Origin: an uncultured Lachnospiraceae bacterium | GTDB taxonomy: Bacteria; Bacillota; Clostridia; Lachnospirales; Lachnospiraceae | NCBI GenBank assembly: GCA_910585255.1 | Contig: CAJUEI010000159.1 | Coordinates: 1 to 9,096, forward strand | Length of the DNA: 9,096 nt | Reading direction: 5' to 3' | In this document: positions 1 through 5,801 of the stretch, in pieces | Numbering within the stretch: the first letter of the stretch is position 1 | Layout: each line of letters opens with the position of its first letter | The notes under the pieces: model-generated | Told to the model about the DNA's origin: nothing | The model's input: only the letters and a program-made list of their open reading frames with translations | Database searches by the model: none | Position numbers and translations under genes: made by a program

Positions 1-30
1 CCATTTTAATTCCTCACTCTGTATCTTCAT
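1..30 (-). CDS. Start of a gene, probably ABC transporter ATP-binding protein (partial)
   Basis: Ten codons at the window edge read MKIQSEELKW on the minus strand and run off the window. They begin with ATG and are preceded by a good ribosome binding site (GAGGTGG at about 35-41, five to six bases from the ATG). The gene starts 15 bases after the stop of the FecCD permease, so the two are almost certainly co-transcribed. In FecCD/BtuCD-type operons the next gene is normally the ATPase (FecE/BtuD type), and a short N-terminus before the first strand and Walker A motif would fit. No Walker motif is inside the window, so the assignment rests on context alone. Confidence 0.6.
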   Translation of the reverse strand, partial: MKIQSEELKW

Positions 31-33
31 TCT

Positions 34-41
34 GCCACCTC
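34..41 (-). promoter_or_regulatory. Ribosome binding site of the partial downstream gene
   Basis: On the minus strand AGAGGTGG lies just upstream of the ATG at 30-28, in the short gap after the permease stop codon. It supports the very short partial gene at the window edge as real. Confidence 0.6.
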
Positions 42-45
42 TGTC

Positions 46-1083
46 TTAAGTCCTATTTTGATAAATCAAATAGATAAAATATGGGGCACCAATCAAAGAT
101 GTCACCACTCCCACAGGAATCTCAGAAGGTGCCGTTACCGTTCTCGCCATCATATCACAAAGTATCATAAAAACTGCCCCTCCTGCCAAAGAAAAAGGAA
201 TCAAACTTCGATAACTCGATCCGCTTATTATCCGCATACAATGCGGCATAATCAACCCGACAAATCCAATCACTCCACTGACCGATACACAGGCTGCTAC
301 TAAAAAAGAAGCCAAACATACAATTTGCTTTTTTAATCGAACTAAATCCACCCCCATACTTTCCGCGGCATCTTCTCCCGTAAGAAGCAGATTCAAATCA
401 TTTGACAACACCTCAAATCCCAGTGCAGAAATCAGCAGACACACAGCCAAATAGCCCACTTTTGTCCAAGAAGCAGAAGAAAAACTCCCCAATGTCCACA
501 TATAAACTTTCTCTATTCCTTCCCGATGCAGCGACATCATAAGAGAAATCAAAGCTGAAAGCATCGTACTAATCGCCGTTCCGGTTAAAAGCAGATTTAC
601 TACAGGAACTCTCTCTCTTATACAGGCAATCCGATAGACAAAAAAAATCGTAACAACAGCCCCTAAAAAAGCTCCGATTCCAACTGCTCCCAATCCAAAA
701 AAATGGATCTGAATTCCGCTAAGAATAACAAAAGTGGCTCCAACTGCTGCTCCTGAGGAAACCCCAAGCACATGCGGATCGGCAAGCGGATTTCGAAATA
801 ATCCCTGAAAAACTGCCCCTGCTAAAGAAAGTCCTGCCCCAACCAAGCCTGCCAATATGATGCGGGGCAGGCGAACCTGAAATACAATAATTTGATATAC
901 TTCTTTTAAATCAGAACAATCGAGCCACTTCCCAAAAAAAGGAATTTTCGAAAAAAGAAGGCGTAGGCTTTCCCCCATTGACAAATCGGCAGAACCGACA
1001 GAAACCGAGAAAAGAATTGCCAGAGGAAGACAAAATAAAAGCAGCAGAAATTTTTTTATTAATAAATCTTTTTTCTCTTTCAT
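46..1083 (-). CDS. FecCD/BtuC-family ABC transporter permease
   Basis: A 345-residue inner-membrane permease that with an ATPase and a binding lipoprotein would import an iron-siderophore, haem, cobalamin or similar ligand. Family hallmarks are visible: the LPRI...GAGL..AG..FQ...RNPLADP block at about residues 72-103, GFVGLIMPH at 273-281 followed by an Arg, and near the C-terminus EIPVGVVTSLIGAP at about 321-334. Length and about ten hydrophobic segments match the family. The ATG at 1083 is preceded directly by an in-frame TAA, so it is the earliest possible start and gives the usual Lys-rich N-terminus and first membrane helix. Its Shine-Dalgarno site is poor: the only purine run (AAAGGGA) is about 17 bases away. 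Upstream on the same strand is a structured intergenic element and then secDF. No substrate-binding gene is present upstream, so the ligand cannot be told. Confidence 0.93.
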   Translation of the reverse strand: MKEKKDLLIKKFLLLLFCLPLAILFSVSVGSADLSMGESLRLLFSKIPFFGKWLDCSDLKEVYQIIVFQVRLPRIILAGLVGAGLSLAGAVFQGLFRNPLADPHVLGVSSGAAVGATFVILSGIQIHFFGLGAVGIGAFLGAVVTIFFVYRIACIRERVPVVNLLLTGTAISTMLSALISLMMSLHREGIEKVYMWTLGSFSSASWTKVGYLAVCLLISALGFEVLSNDLNLLLTGEDAAESMGVDLVRLKKQIVCLASFLVAACVSVSGVIGFVGLIMPHCMRIISGSSYRSLIPFSLAGGAVFMILCDMMARTVTAPSEIPVGVVTSLIGAPYFIYLIYQNRT

Positions 1084-1130
1084 TTATAATAATTTCGATC
1101 CCTTTCTTAACTTTTGTACTATTTTATTTT

Positions 1131-1251
1131 AACCTCATCAAGGAAGTCCCTCGCTTCTAAGCCGCCAAGGCGAAAGCGGTGGGTTGGGACTTCCTTGTTT
1201 CAGTGGGAGTACAGACTCCCACTGAAAAGCTGCGATAGCAGCTATGAGGTT
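1131..1251. repeat. Perfect four-way-junction inverted-repeat element
   Basis: Four nested perfect inverted repeats use every base at the junction. The closing stem is AACCTCAT (1131-1138) with ATGAGGTT (1244-1251). Arm 1 is a 12-bp stem, 1139-1150 with 1186-1197, whose 35-base inside can form a smaller hairpin (1152-1156 with 1174-1178, then 1163-1165 with 1170-1172). Arm 2 is a 13-bp stem, 1198-1210 with 1215-1227, with a 4-base loop. Arm 3 is a 6-bp stem, 1228-1233 with 1238-1243, with a 4-base loop. Neither side has a T-run, so it is not an ordinary terminator. Candidate explanations are the end or guide-RNA scaffold of an IS200/IS605-type element, a small non-autonomous repeat derived from one, or a structured leader RNA of the permease gene. 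The sequence shows the structure; the origin is inference. Confidence 0.85.
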
Positions 1252-1316
1252 ATGAACAAGTAGCAAAGCGGATTGCGAATATCCTTTGACTAAATTTCTA
1301 TTACCAGCAATCAGCC

Positions 1317-1348
1317 GTACTGCAGAAGATCGTTTTTCTCTGCAGTAC
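1317..1348. repeat. 10-bp inverted repeat beside the four-way-junction element
   Basis: GTACTGCAGA at 1317-1326 is the exact reverse complement of 1339-1348, with a 12-base loop. It lies 32-63 bases after the secDF stop. On the minus strand the second arm is followed by GGCTGATT, not by a T-run, so it is not a convincing intrinsic terminator for secDF. With the structure at 1131-1251 it may form one larger element of about 220 bases. The 65 bases between them (1252-1316) hold only weak pairings, such as GGAT with ATCC at about 1271-1285. Confidence 0.7.
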
Positions 1349-1379
1349 ATATTTTTTCTAAATTTTATTATTCAGACAA

Positions 1380-3533
1380 TTATCCGTTCTTCTTTCGAAA
1401 TTTCTTAGACATTACCATCCATAATGCCCCTGTAATACATACAGAAGAATAGGCTCCGCAGATAATTCCTACCATAAGAGGCAAGGCAAATTCTTTTATC
1501 GAAGAAACTCCAAGTACATACAAAAACAGTACCATAATAAAGGTGGTAAGGGAAGTATAAATACTTCTGGTCAAAGTCTGTGTAATACTGGTATTCACAA
1601 TTTCTTCAATCTCTTTTCCCTTCATCAGTTCTAAATTCTCTCGAATTCGGTCAAAAATAACAATCGTTGCATTAATGGAATATCCCACAATTGTAAGCAT
1701 ACAGGCAATAAAGGTATTTCCTACTGCCGTTCTAGAAAGTGCATAAAATCCAAATACAATCAGCACATCATGAATTAACGCAATTACAGCACTTGCTGCA
1801 AAATTAATATCACTAAACCGCACCCAGATATAGAACAGCATCAATACTGTGGCAATCACTACAGCAATAATCGCATCGGATTTCATCTCTGAACTAATAC
1901 TAGGACTAATGGTTTCTGAAGTAATCGAGCTGGCATCTACTCCAAACTGTTCTACTAAAGCTGCCTCCAGAGCAGTTCTTGTCTCCTGACTTAATTCCTG
2001 TGTCTTTACAATAAAGGCAAACTCTCCCTCTACCTTCTGTACCTGAGGTACACTATCATTTGTTGTCTCTTTAATTACCGGAAGTACGTTTTCATTAAAT
2101 TCTGCTAAGGTATAGTCCTGCGGAAACGTAATATTAGTGGAAGTACCACCCGCAAATTCAATGCTGTAATTTAAAATATTTCCTATGGAAGACTGATTGA
2201 TTCCAAGACATACCAATCCAAGTAAAATCAATGCACCAGAAACACCAAAAAACAGATGTTTTGGCTTAGTAAACGCAATCAGCTTTAGCTCCTTCTGTTT
2301 TCCATAGAACTTTTCATCCTGAAATCCAATCGCATAGAGAAACTTTACAGCAAATCGGGTCACAACTAAAGCCGTAATCATAGAAATTACAATACCTAAC
2401 ATTAAAGTCTGGGCAAATCCCCGAATCGTACCAGAACCCTTTATCATCAAAACAATAGCCGCAATTAATGTTGTTACATTTCCGTCTACAATCGCCGAAG
2501 TTGCCTTTTTAAACCCGGTATCAATTGCTGTACGGACAGTTTTGCCTGCCGCAATTTCTTCTTTTACACGGGCAAAAATAATAACATTGGCATCTACAGC
2601 CATTCCGATTGATAAAATAATTCCGGCAATTCCCGGCAATGTCAGTGTTAAATCAAATCCATTTAAAAGTCCTAATTCCAATCCAATATATAAAATCAAC
2701 GCTATTCCAGAAGCAACACCGCCAATTCGATACGCACAAACTAAAAATACTAAAATAGCCAAAAGCCCTAAAAATCCAGCAAATAAACTGGTAGAAATCG
2801 CTTCTTGTCCAAGTTTTGCACCCACTACATTTGAACGTAACTCTCTTAATTCCAAAGGCAGTGAACCGATTCGAATGGTAGAAGCTAAATTTGTTGCTGC
2901 CTCGTAGCTTTCCATTCCCTGAATCACACACTCTCCGTCCGTAATTACAACTTGTACAAGAGGTGCACTGATAATCTTTCCGTCATAAATAATATAAATC
3001 GGATCTTGATTTGTAACTGCTGCTTCTGTTGCCTCCCGGAATTTCTGTGCCCCTTCTTCTGTTAAAGTAAGCTGCACCATATATTCTCTTGCCCCGGTTG
3101 TCTGGCTGTTCTGCGTTACAGCAGAAGCGGAAGAGACATCACTTCCCGTTAAAACCGTATTTCCGCTTACATCCATAAATGTTAAAGAACCTGGTTTTCC
3201 CAATTCCTCCAAAATCTTATTAGCATCCGAAACTCCCGGAATTTCCACATTAATCCGGTTGCTTCCCTCCTGATAGACATCTGCCTCTGTACTGTAATTC
3301 TGTACACGAAGCTGCAGTTTATAAATGGTATCACTGAGATTTTCCTGCGTAAATTCCGCATCTGCAACCTCATAAGTAATACTGACTCCTCCCGCTAAAT
3401 CCAATCCAAGCTTAATATTTGAAGCCGATCCTGTTTTGGTTGGTCCAATTCCAATCGCTGCTACCAGACAAATTCCCAACGTAAAAAGCAGCAGCACAAT
3501 GAAACCAAGCATCCCTTTTTTCTTTTCGTTCAT
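1380..3533 (-). CDS. secDF: Fused protein-export subunit SecDF
   Basis: A 717-residue fusion of SecD (about 1-400) and SecF (about 420-717). SecDF is an RND-like membrane protein that uses the proton or sodium motive force to help SecYEG/SecA finish protein translocation. Visible motifs are the SecD D1 block GLDLAGG at about 43-49, a large external domain at about 60-230, the SecD helix motif GMAVDANVIIF with Asp314, the SecF motif IEFAGGTS at about 458-465, HDV with Asp589, and GYSINATIVIFDRIREN at about 617-633. The residue after Asn621 is Ala622, where many SecF proteins carry Asp. The Arg in TLTRSIYTS (Arg656) is kept. The length matches SecDF fusions in Gram-positive bacteria and the reading frame is intact across the joint. 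The ATG at 3533 has a purine-rich ribosome site (AAGGAAAGGG). It lies 43 bases after the scfB stop and is likely in the same operon. Confidence 0.96.
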   Translation of the reverse strand: MNEKKKGMLGFIVLLLFTLGICLVAAIGIGPTKTGSASNIKLGLDLAGGVSITYEVADAEFTQENLSDTIYKLQLRVQNYSTEADVYQEGSNRINVEIPGVSDANKILEELGKPGSLTFMDVSGNTVLTGSDVSSASAVTQNSQTTGAREYMVQLTLTEEGAQKFREATEAAVTNQDPIYIIYDGKIISAPLVQVVITDGECVIQGMESYEAATNLASTIRIGSLPLELRELRSNVVGAKLGQEAISTSLFAGFLGLLAILVFLVCAYRIGGVASGIALILYIGLELGLLNGFDLTLTLPGIAGIILSIGMAVDANVIIFARVKEEIAAGKTVRTAIDTGFKKATSAIVDGNVTTLIAAIVLMIKGSGTIRGFAQTLMLGIVISMITALVVTRFAVKFLYAIGFQDEKFYGKQKELKLIAFTKPKHLFFGVSGALILLGLVCLGINQSSIGNILNYSIEFAGGTSTNITFPQDYTLAEFNENVLPVIKETTNDSVPQVQKVEGEFAFIVKTQELSQETRTALEAALVEQFGVDASSITSETISPSISSEMKSDAIIAVVIATVLMLFYIWVRFSDINFAASAVIALIHDVLIVFGFYALSRTAVGNTFIACMLTIVGYSINATIVIFDRIRENLELMKGKEIEEIVNTSITQTLTRSIYTSLTTFIMVLFLYVLGVSSIKEFALPLMVGIICGAYSSVCITGALWMVMSKKFRKKNG

Positions 3534-3576
3534 CTTTTTTCCCTTTCCTTCACTATCATACTATAGATATTTCTAT

Positions 3577-4944
3577 TTATTCTTCTCCGGTTTCCTCTGC
3601 CAATGCCGCTTTAATCATAATGGCACATTCTACCCGTTTTCGTTCCATCTCACACCCAATCTCATATACATCGGTAATCGTATTATGGAACTGATAAGAA
3701 TTTGCCGCACATCCGCCGCTACAGTAAAACCTTGCAAAACAATTTTTACAGCTCTCTTTCGCATAGACATTACACAGTTTAAATTCATCTGAAATCGAAG
3801 GTTTTGTAATTCCATCCTCTACATTTCCAAGCAAAAACTCCTCTCGCCCGACAAACTGATGACAAGGATAGAGATCGCCCCAAGGAGTAACAGCTAAATA
3901 TTCCGTTCCAGAACCGCAGCCAGACAACCGCTTTGCCACACAAGGGCCCTGATTCAGATCCAGCATAAAGTGAAAGAATTGAAAACCACGCCCTTCCTTC
4001 TGTCGTTTGATATACTCAAGGGCTAACTTATCATATTCTTCGAAAATCTGAGGAAGATCTTCCTTTCGAATCGCATATTCCTCCTCCGGTGCCGCTACCA
4101 CAGGCTCCATAGACAAAAGCTGAAATCCTAAATCAGCATAGTGAATTACGTCTTTTGAAAAATCCAGATTTTTCCTAGTAAACGTTCCTCTGACATAATA
4201 GTTCTTCTGTCCTCGGCTTTCCACAAACTTCTGAAACTTCGGTACTACTAAATCATAACTTCCCGTTCCGGTTCTGCATGGACGCATCCAGTCATGCACT
4301 TCTTTCCGTCCATCCAGACTTAAAACTACATTTCCCATCTCCCGATTGCAAAACTCCATAATCTCTTCGTTTAGTAAAACACCGTTAGTCGTCAGGGTAA
4401 ACCGAAATTTTTTCTGATAAGGTTCTTCCAAAGAACGACCATATTCCACCAGTTTTTTTACCACATCCCAATTCATAAGCGGCTCTCCTCCAAAGAAATC
4501 CACCTCCAGATTTCTTCGGTTTCCAGAGTGAGCAACTAAAAAATCCAATGCCTTTTTTCCGACTTCCAGACTCATAAGTGCCCTTCTGCCGTGATATTCT
4601 CCTTCTTCTGCAAAACAATATTTGCAAGCTAAATTACAGTCATGGGCAATATGAAGACAGAGTGCTTTTACTACGGTTTTTCTTTTTTTAAAGTCCATAA
4701 TATAATCTTTATAGATATCCTCTGTAAATAACTGCCCCTGTTTTTTTAATTCTAAAATTTCTTCATAAGCCTCTACTATCTGCTCTGCTTGGTACTGCTC
4801 TTTTAACTGCTCTACAATCTCTTCTTTTTTATATTGTTCAAACAGCGGAATAACATCATAGACGATTTTATCTACTGCATGTACCGATCCGCTGTTGACA
4901 TCTAATACAATATAATACCCATTATTTTGATATTGATGAATCAC
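3577..4944 (-). CDS. scfB: SCIFF radical SAM maturase (thioether-forming)
   Basis: A 455-residue cytosolic radical SAM/SPASM enzyme that installs Cys-to-Thr thioether crosslinks in the SCIFF peptide (ScfB/CteB family, ranthipeptide class). The N-terminal 90 residues resemble a peptide-binding domain (VLDVNSGSVH at about 14-23). The radical SAM cluster motif CNLACKYC has Cys103, 107 and 110, and GGEP at about 152-155 binds SAM. The C-terminal SPASM region carries Cys at about 335, 343, 361, 391, 399, 402, 408, 412 and 431, enough for two auxiliary Fe-S clusters. I chose the GTG at 4944 because AAGGAGGG sits six bases upstream and the protein then begins MIHQYQNNGY as in relatives. An in-frame ATG at 4986 would add 14 residues rich in Lys, Arg and Glu and has no comparable ribosome site. 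It follows scfA by 80 bases and precedes secDF by 43. Confidence 0.95.
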   Translation of the reverse strand: MIHQYQNNGYYIVLDVNSGSVHAVDKIVYDVIPLFEQYKKEEIVEQLKEQYQAEQIVEAYEEILELKKQGQLFTEDIYKDYIMDFKKRKTVVKALCLHIAHDCNLACKYCFAEEGEYHGRRALMSLEVGKKALDFLVAHSGNRRNLEVDFFGGEPLMNWDVVKKLVEYGRSLEEPYQKKFRFTLTTNGVLLNEEIMEFCNREMGNVVLSLDGRKEVHDWMRPCRTGTGSYDLVVPKFQKFVESRGQKNYYVRGTFTRKNLDFSKDVIHYADLGFQLLSMEPVVAAPEEEYAIRKEDLPQIFEEYDKLALEYIKRQKEGRGFQFFHFMLDLNQGPCVAKRLSGCGSGTEYLAVTPWGDLYPCHQFVGREEFLLGNVEDGITKPSISDEFKLCNVYAKESCKNCFARFYCSGGCAANSYQFHNTITDVYEIGCEMERKRVECAIMIKAALAEETGEE

Positions 4945-4945
4945 G

Positions 4946-4954
4946 CTTTCCCTC
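4946..4954 (-). promoter_or_regulatory. Ribosome binding site that decides the scfB start
   Basis: On the minus strand AAGGAGGG lies six bases before the GTG at 4944-4942. It falls inside the reading frame that would result from the in-frame upstream ATG at 4986, so it argues for the shorter 455-residue protein. Confidence 0.75.
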
Positions 4955-4998
4955 CTTTTCTTCTGTTCGATTTCAATCCTATACACTACAAAGGCAAA

Positions 4999-5018
4999 GC
5001 AGCGGCTTTCGCCGCTGC
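4999..5018 (-). terminator. GAAA-loop hairpin between scfA and scfB (attenuator or stability stem)
   Basis: On the minus strand a perfect 8-bp stem, GCAGCGGC with GCCGCTGC, encloses a GAAA tetraloop. It starts six bases after the scfA stop and ends 54 bases before the scfB GTG. It is followed by CTTTGCCTTTG rather than a clean T-run, so it probably acts as a leaky terminator or a 3' stabilising stem for a short scfA transcript. Either role would raise precursor mRNA above maturase mRNA. The function is inferred; the stem is certain. Confidence 0.65.
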
Positions 5019-5024
5019 CGCTCC

Positions 5025-5165
5025 CTATTTGTTTTCACAGCTCTGATTTCCGACTGTACAAGAAGTTTTACAAGCAGACTGACAAGAGGTCTGACACTCG
5101 CCGCAGCCTCCCTTTTTCATGCTTTCTTTTAACGTTCCTGCCGTAAGAGTTTTAATATGTTTCAT
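5025..5165 (-). CDS. scfA: SCIFF ranthipeptide precursor (six cysteines in forty-five residues)
   Basis: A 46-residue peptide, starting MKHIKTLTAG and ending NQSCENK, with exactly six cysteines at 21, 24, 28, 32, 36 and 43. Thr26, Thr34 and Thr37 lie between them. This is the SCIFF family, the substrate of the ScfB maturase encoded directly downstream. In the studied homologue CteA a thioether joins Cys32 and Thr37, and both residues fall at the same positions here. The N-terminal 20 residues are the leader or recognition part; the Gly-Gly at 19-20 just before Cys21 is notable. The ATG at 5165 is chosen because AGGAGG is placed six bases upstream. A longer reading from 5264 would overlap the preceding gene and adds a stretch unlike the family. 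A perfect -10 box lies 34 bases upstream of the ATG. Confidence 0.96.
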   Translation of the reverse strand: MKHIKTLTAGTLKESMKKGGCGECQTSCQSACKTSCTVGNQSCENK

Positions 5166-5171
5166 TGTATA

Positions 5172-5178
5172 CCTCCTA
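5172..5178 (-). promoter_or_regulatory. Consensus ribosome binding site of scfA
   Basis: AGGAGGT on the minus strand lies five to six bases before the ATG at 5165. It is the strongest Shine-Dalgarno site in the window and fixes the start of the 46-residue precursor. Confidence 0.8.
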
Positions 5179-5198
5179 GTTATCATCATACTTTGGTG

Positions 5199-5227
5199 AT
5201 TATAACACAAGTATTCCCATTTGAAAA
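5199..5227 (-). promoter_or_regulatory. Predicted scfA promoter (extended -10)
   Basis: On the minus strand the -10 box is a perfect TATAAT (5204-5199) with TG one base upstream, making an extended -10. A 17-base spacer separates it from TTTTCA (5227-5222), a 4-of-6 match to the -35 consensus. Transcription would begin near 5192, giving a 5' leader of about 27 bases before the scfA ATG. It lies in the 70-base gap after the TIGR04086-like gene, so scfA can be transcribed apart from that gene. Confidence 0.6.
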
Positions 5228-5235
5228 GTACTTTT
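5224..5235. promoter_or_regulatory. 12-bp palindrome overlapping the scfA -35 box
   Basis: AAAAGTACTTTT reads the same on both strands. It begins immediately after the stop codon of the upstream membrane protein gene and overlaps the proposed -35 element of scfA, so it could be an operator. With six A/T bases on each side it may also have arisen by chance. Confidence 0.3.
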
Positions 5236-5595
5236 TTAACTAAGCATCCCCCCAACCAGTCCACCTGCCAGACAGAGCAGACATGCGATTACAGCCGTCT
5301 GAATTTCCATATAGAACCCTTTATGTATCAAGAACGATACAGCAGAAATTATTACAAAATAAGATATTCCTGTGATCGCTCCCCATAAAAACTTTCTGCT
5401 TCCCGCCGCCTTTCCGATAAACAACCCGCCGATTAGATTGACTGCCACATAGATCAGCCGTATGCAAAGAAGCGTTGCCTTTTCCGACAGTCCCACCCGA
5501 TATAACAGCACTGTCACCAGTAAAAGAAGGAGTGCCGTAAGCACATATTCTAGAAGTACCACCTTTCCGACCCGCATAATTGTATTCCATTTCAT
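5236..5595 (-). CDS. TIGR04086-like small membrane protein
   Basis: A 119-residue protein with about four hydrophobic segments (roughly residues 11-32, 42-60, 68-88 and 96-117) and Gly-rich ends, including GGLFIGKAAG in the middle and GGLVGGMLS at the C-terminus. Size, topology and position just upstream of scfA fit the TIGR04086 family, a membrane protein of unknown function often found beside the SCIFF genes in Clostridia. The ATG at 5595 has GAGG about eight bases upstream. It is the first gene of the minus-strand block, as the next gene upstream diverges. It could be involved in handling the SCIFF product or in Sec function; nothing in the sequence decides this. No catalytic motif is seen. 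Confidence 0.8.
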   Translation of the reverse strand: MKWNTIMRVGKVVLLEYVLTALLLLLVTVLLYRVGLSEKATLLCIRLIYVAVNLIGGLFIGKAAGSRKFLWGAITGISYFVIISAVSFLIHKGFYMEIQTAVIACLLCLAGGLVGGMLS

Positions 5596-5636
5596 CCGCT
5601 TTTCCTCTTCTTCTATCTATCGATTCTATTTTTACT

Positions 5637-5666
5637 ATACTATGTTATTTCTAAAATCTTTATGAA
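5637..5666 (-). promoter_or_regulatory. Possible promoter of the minus-strand block
   Basis: On the minus strand TTCATA (5666-5661) and TAGTAT (5642-5637) are separated by 18 bases, each a 4-of-6 match. Transcription would start near 5630, about 35 bases before the ATG at 5595. The block must start in this gap because the neighbouring gene diverges, but this particular pair is a weak match. Confidence 0.35.
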
Positions 5667-5681
5667 TCCTTTTCTGTCCAC

Positions 5682-5710
5682 TTGACAAGTACCCTTCTCT
5701 ATTGTAGTAT
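5682..5710 (+). promoter_or_regulatory. Promoter of the CNNM/CorC-type gene
   Basis: A perfect TTGACA (5682-5687), a 17-base spacer and TAGTAT (5705-5710, 4 of 6) form a housekeeping-type promoter. Transcription would start near 5717 and leave a leader of about 80 bases. That leader contains a small hairpin, CAGAAG with CTTCTG (5736-5741 and 5746-5751), but is too short for an M-box magnesium riboswitch. Confidence 0.65.
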
Positions 5711-5782
5711 TAAAATCGTTACCTGCAGTAAAATACAGAAGTTCTCTTCTGCAAAAAACTGCTAAATTTTTACATAATTAAA

Positions 5783-5801
5783 AAGGAGTTGGTTTTTTTT
5801 G
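5783..5801 (+). promoter_or_regulatory. Ribosome binding site, T-tract and TTG start of the CNNM/CorC-type gene
   Basis: AAGGAG at 5783-5788 is followed by TTGG and a run of eight T whose last two bases belong to the TTG start codon at 5799-5801. The ribosome site supports the TTG start, which gives a natural N-terminus just before the first membrane helix. Slippage in the T-run would change the spacing between ribosome site and start codon without changing the frame. Confidence 0.6.

Noticed and set aside
1131..1348. Cobalamin riboswitch in front of the BtuC-like permease
   Set aside because: The position is attractive, but the conserved core boxes of the B12 riboswitch are not seen. The long perfect stems and gap-free junction do not resemble its architecture.
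1317..1348. Intrinsic terminator of secDF
   Set aside because: The stem is perfect, but it is not followed by a T-run on the minus strand and the loop is 12 bases.
1138..1350. A 70-codon open frame on the minus strand across the structured intergenic element
   Set aside because: It consists almost entirely of the inverted repeats, has no ribosome site, and its product has no recognisable domain. It does not contain the zinc-finger or RuvC sequence expected of a TnpB C-terminus.
5025..5264. A longer 79-residue form of the SCIFF precursor
   Set aside because: The extra 33 residues overlap the upstream gene, cover the promoter region, and lack a ribosome site. The ATG at 5165 has a consensus site and gives the family's size.
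5711..5798. M-box magnesium riboswitch upstream of the CNNM/CorC gene
   Set aside because: The predicted leader is about 80 bases, less than half the size of an M-box, and holds only one small hairpin.
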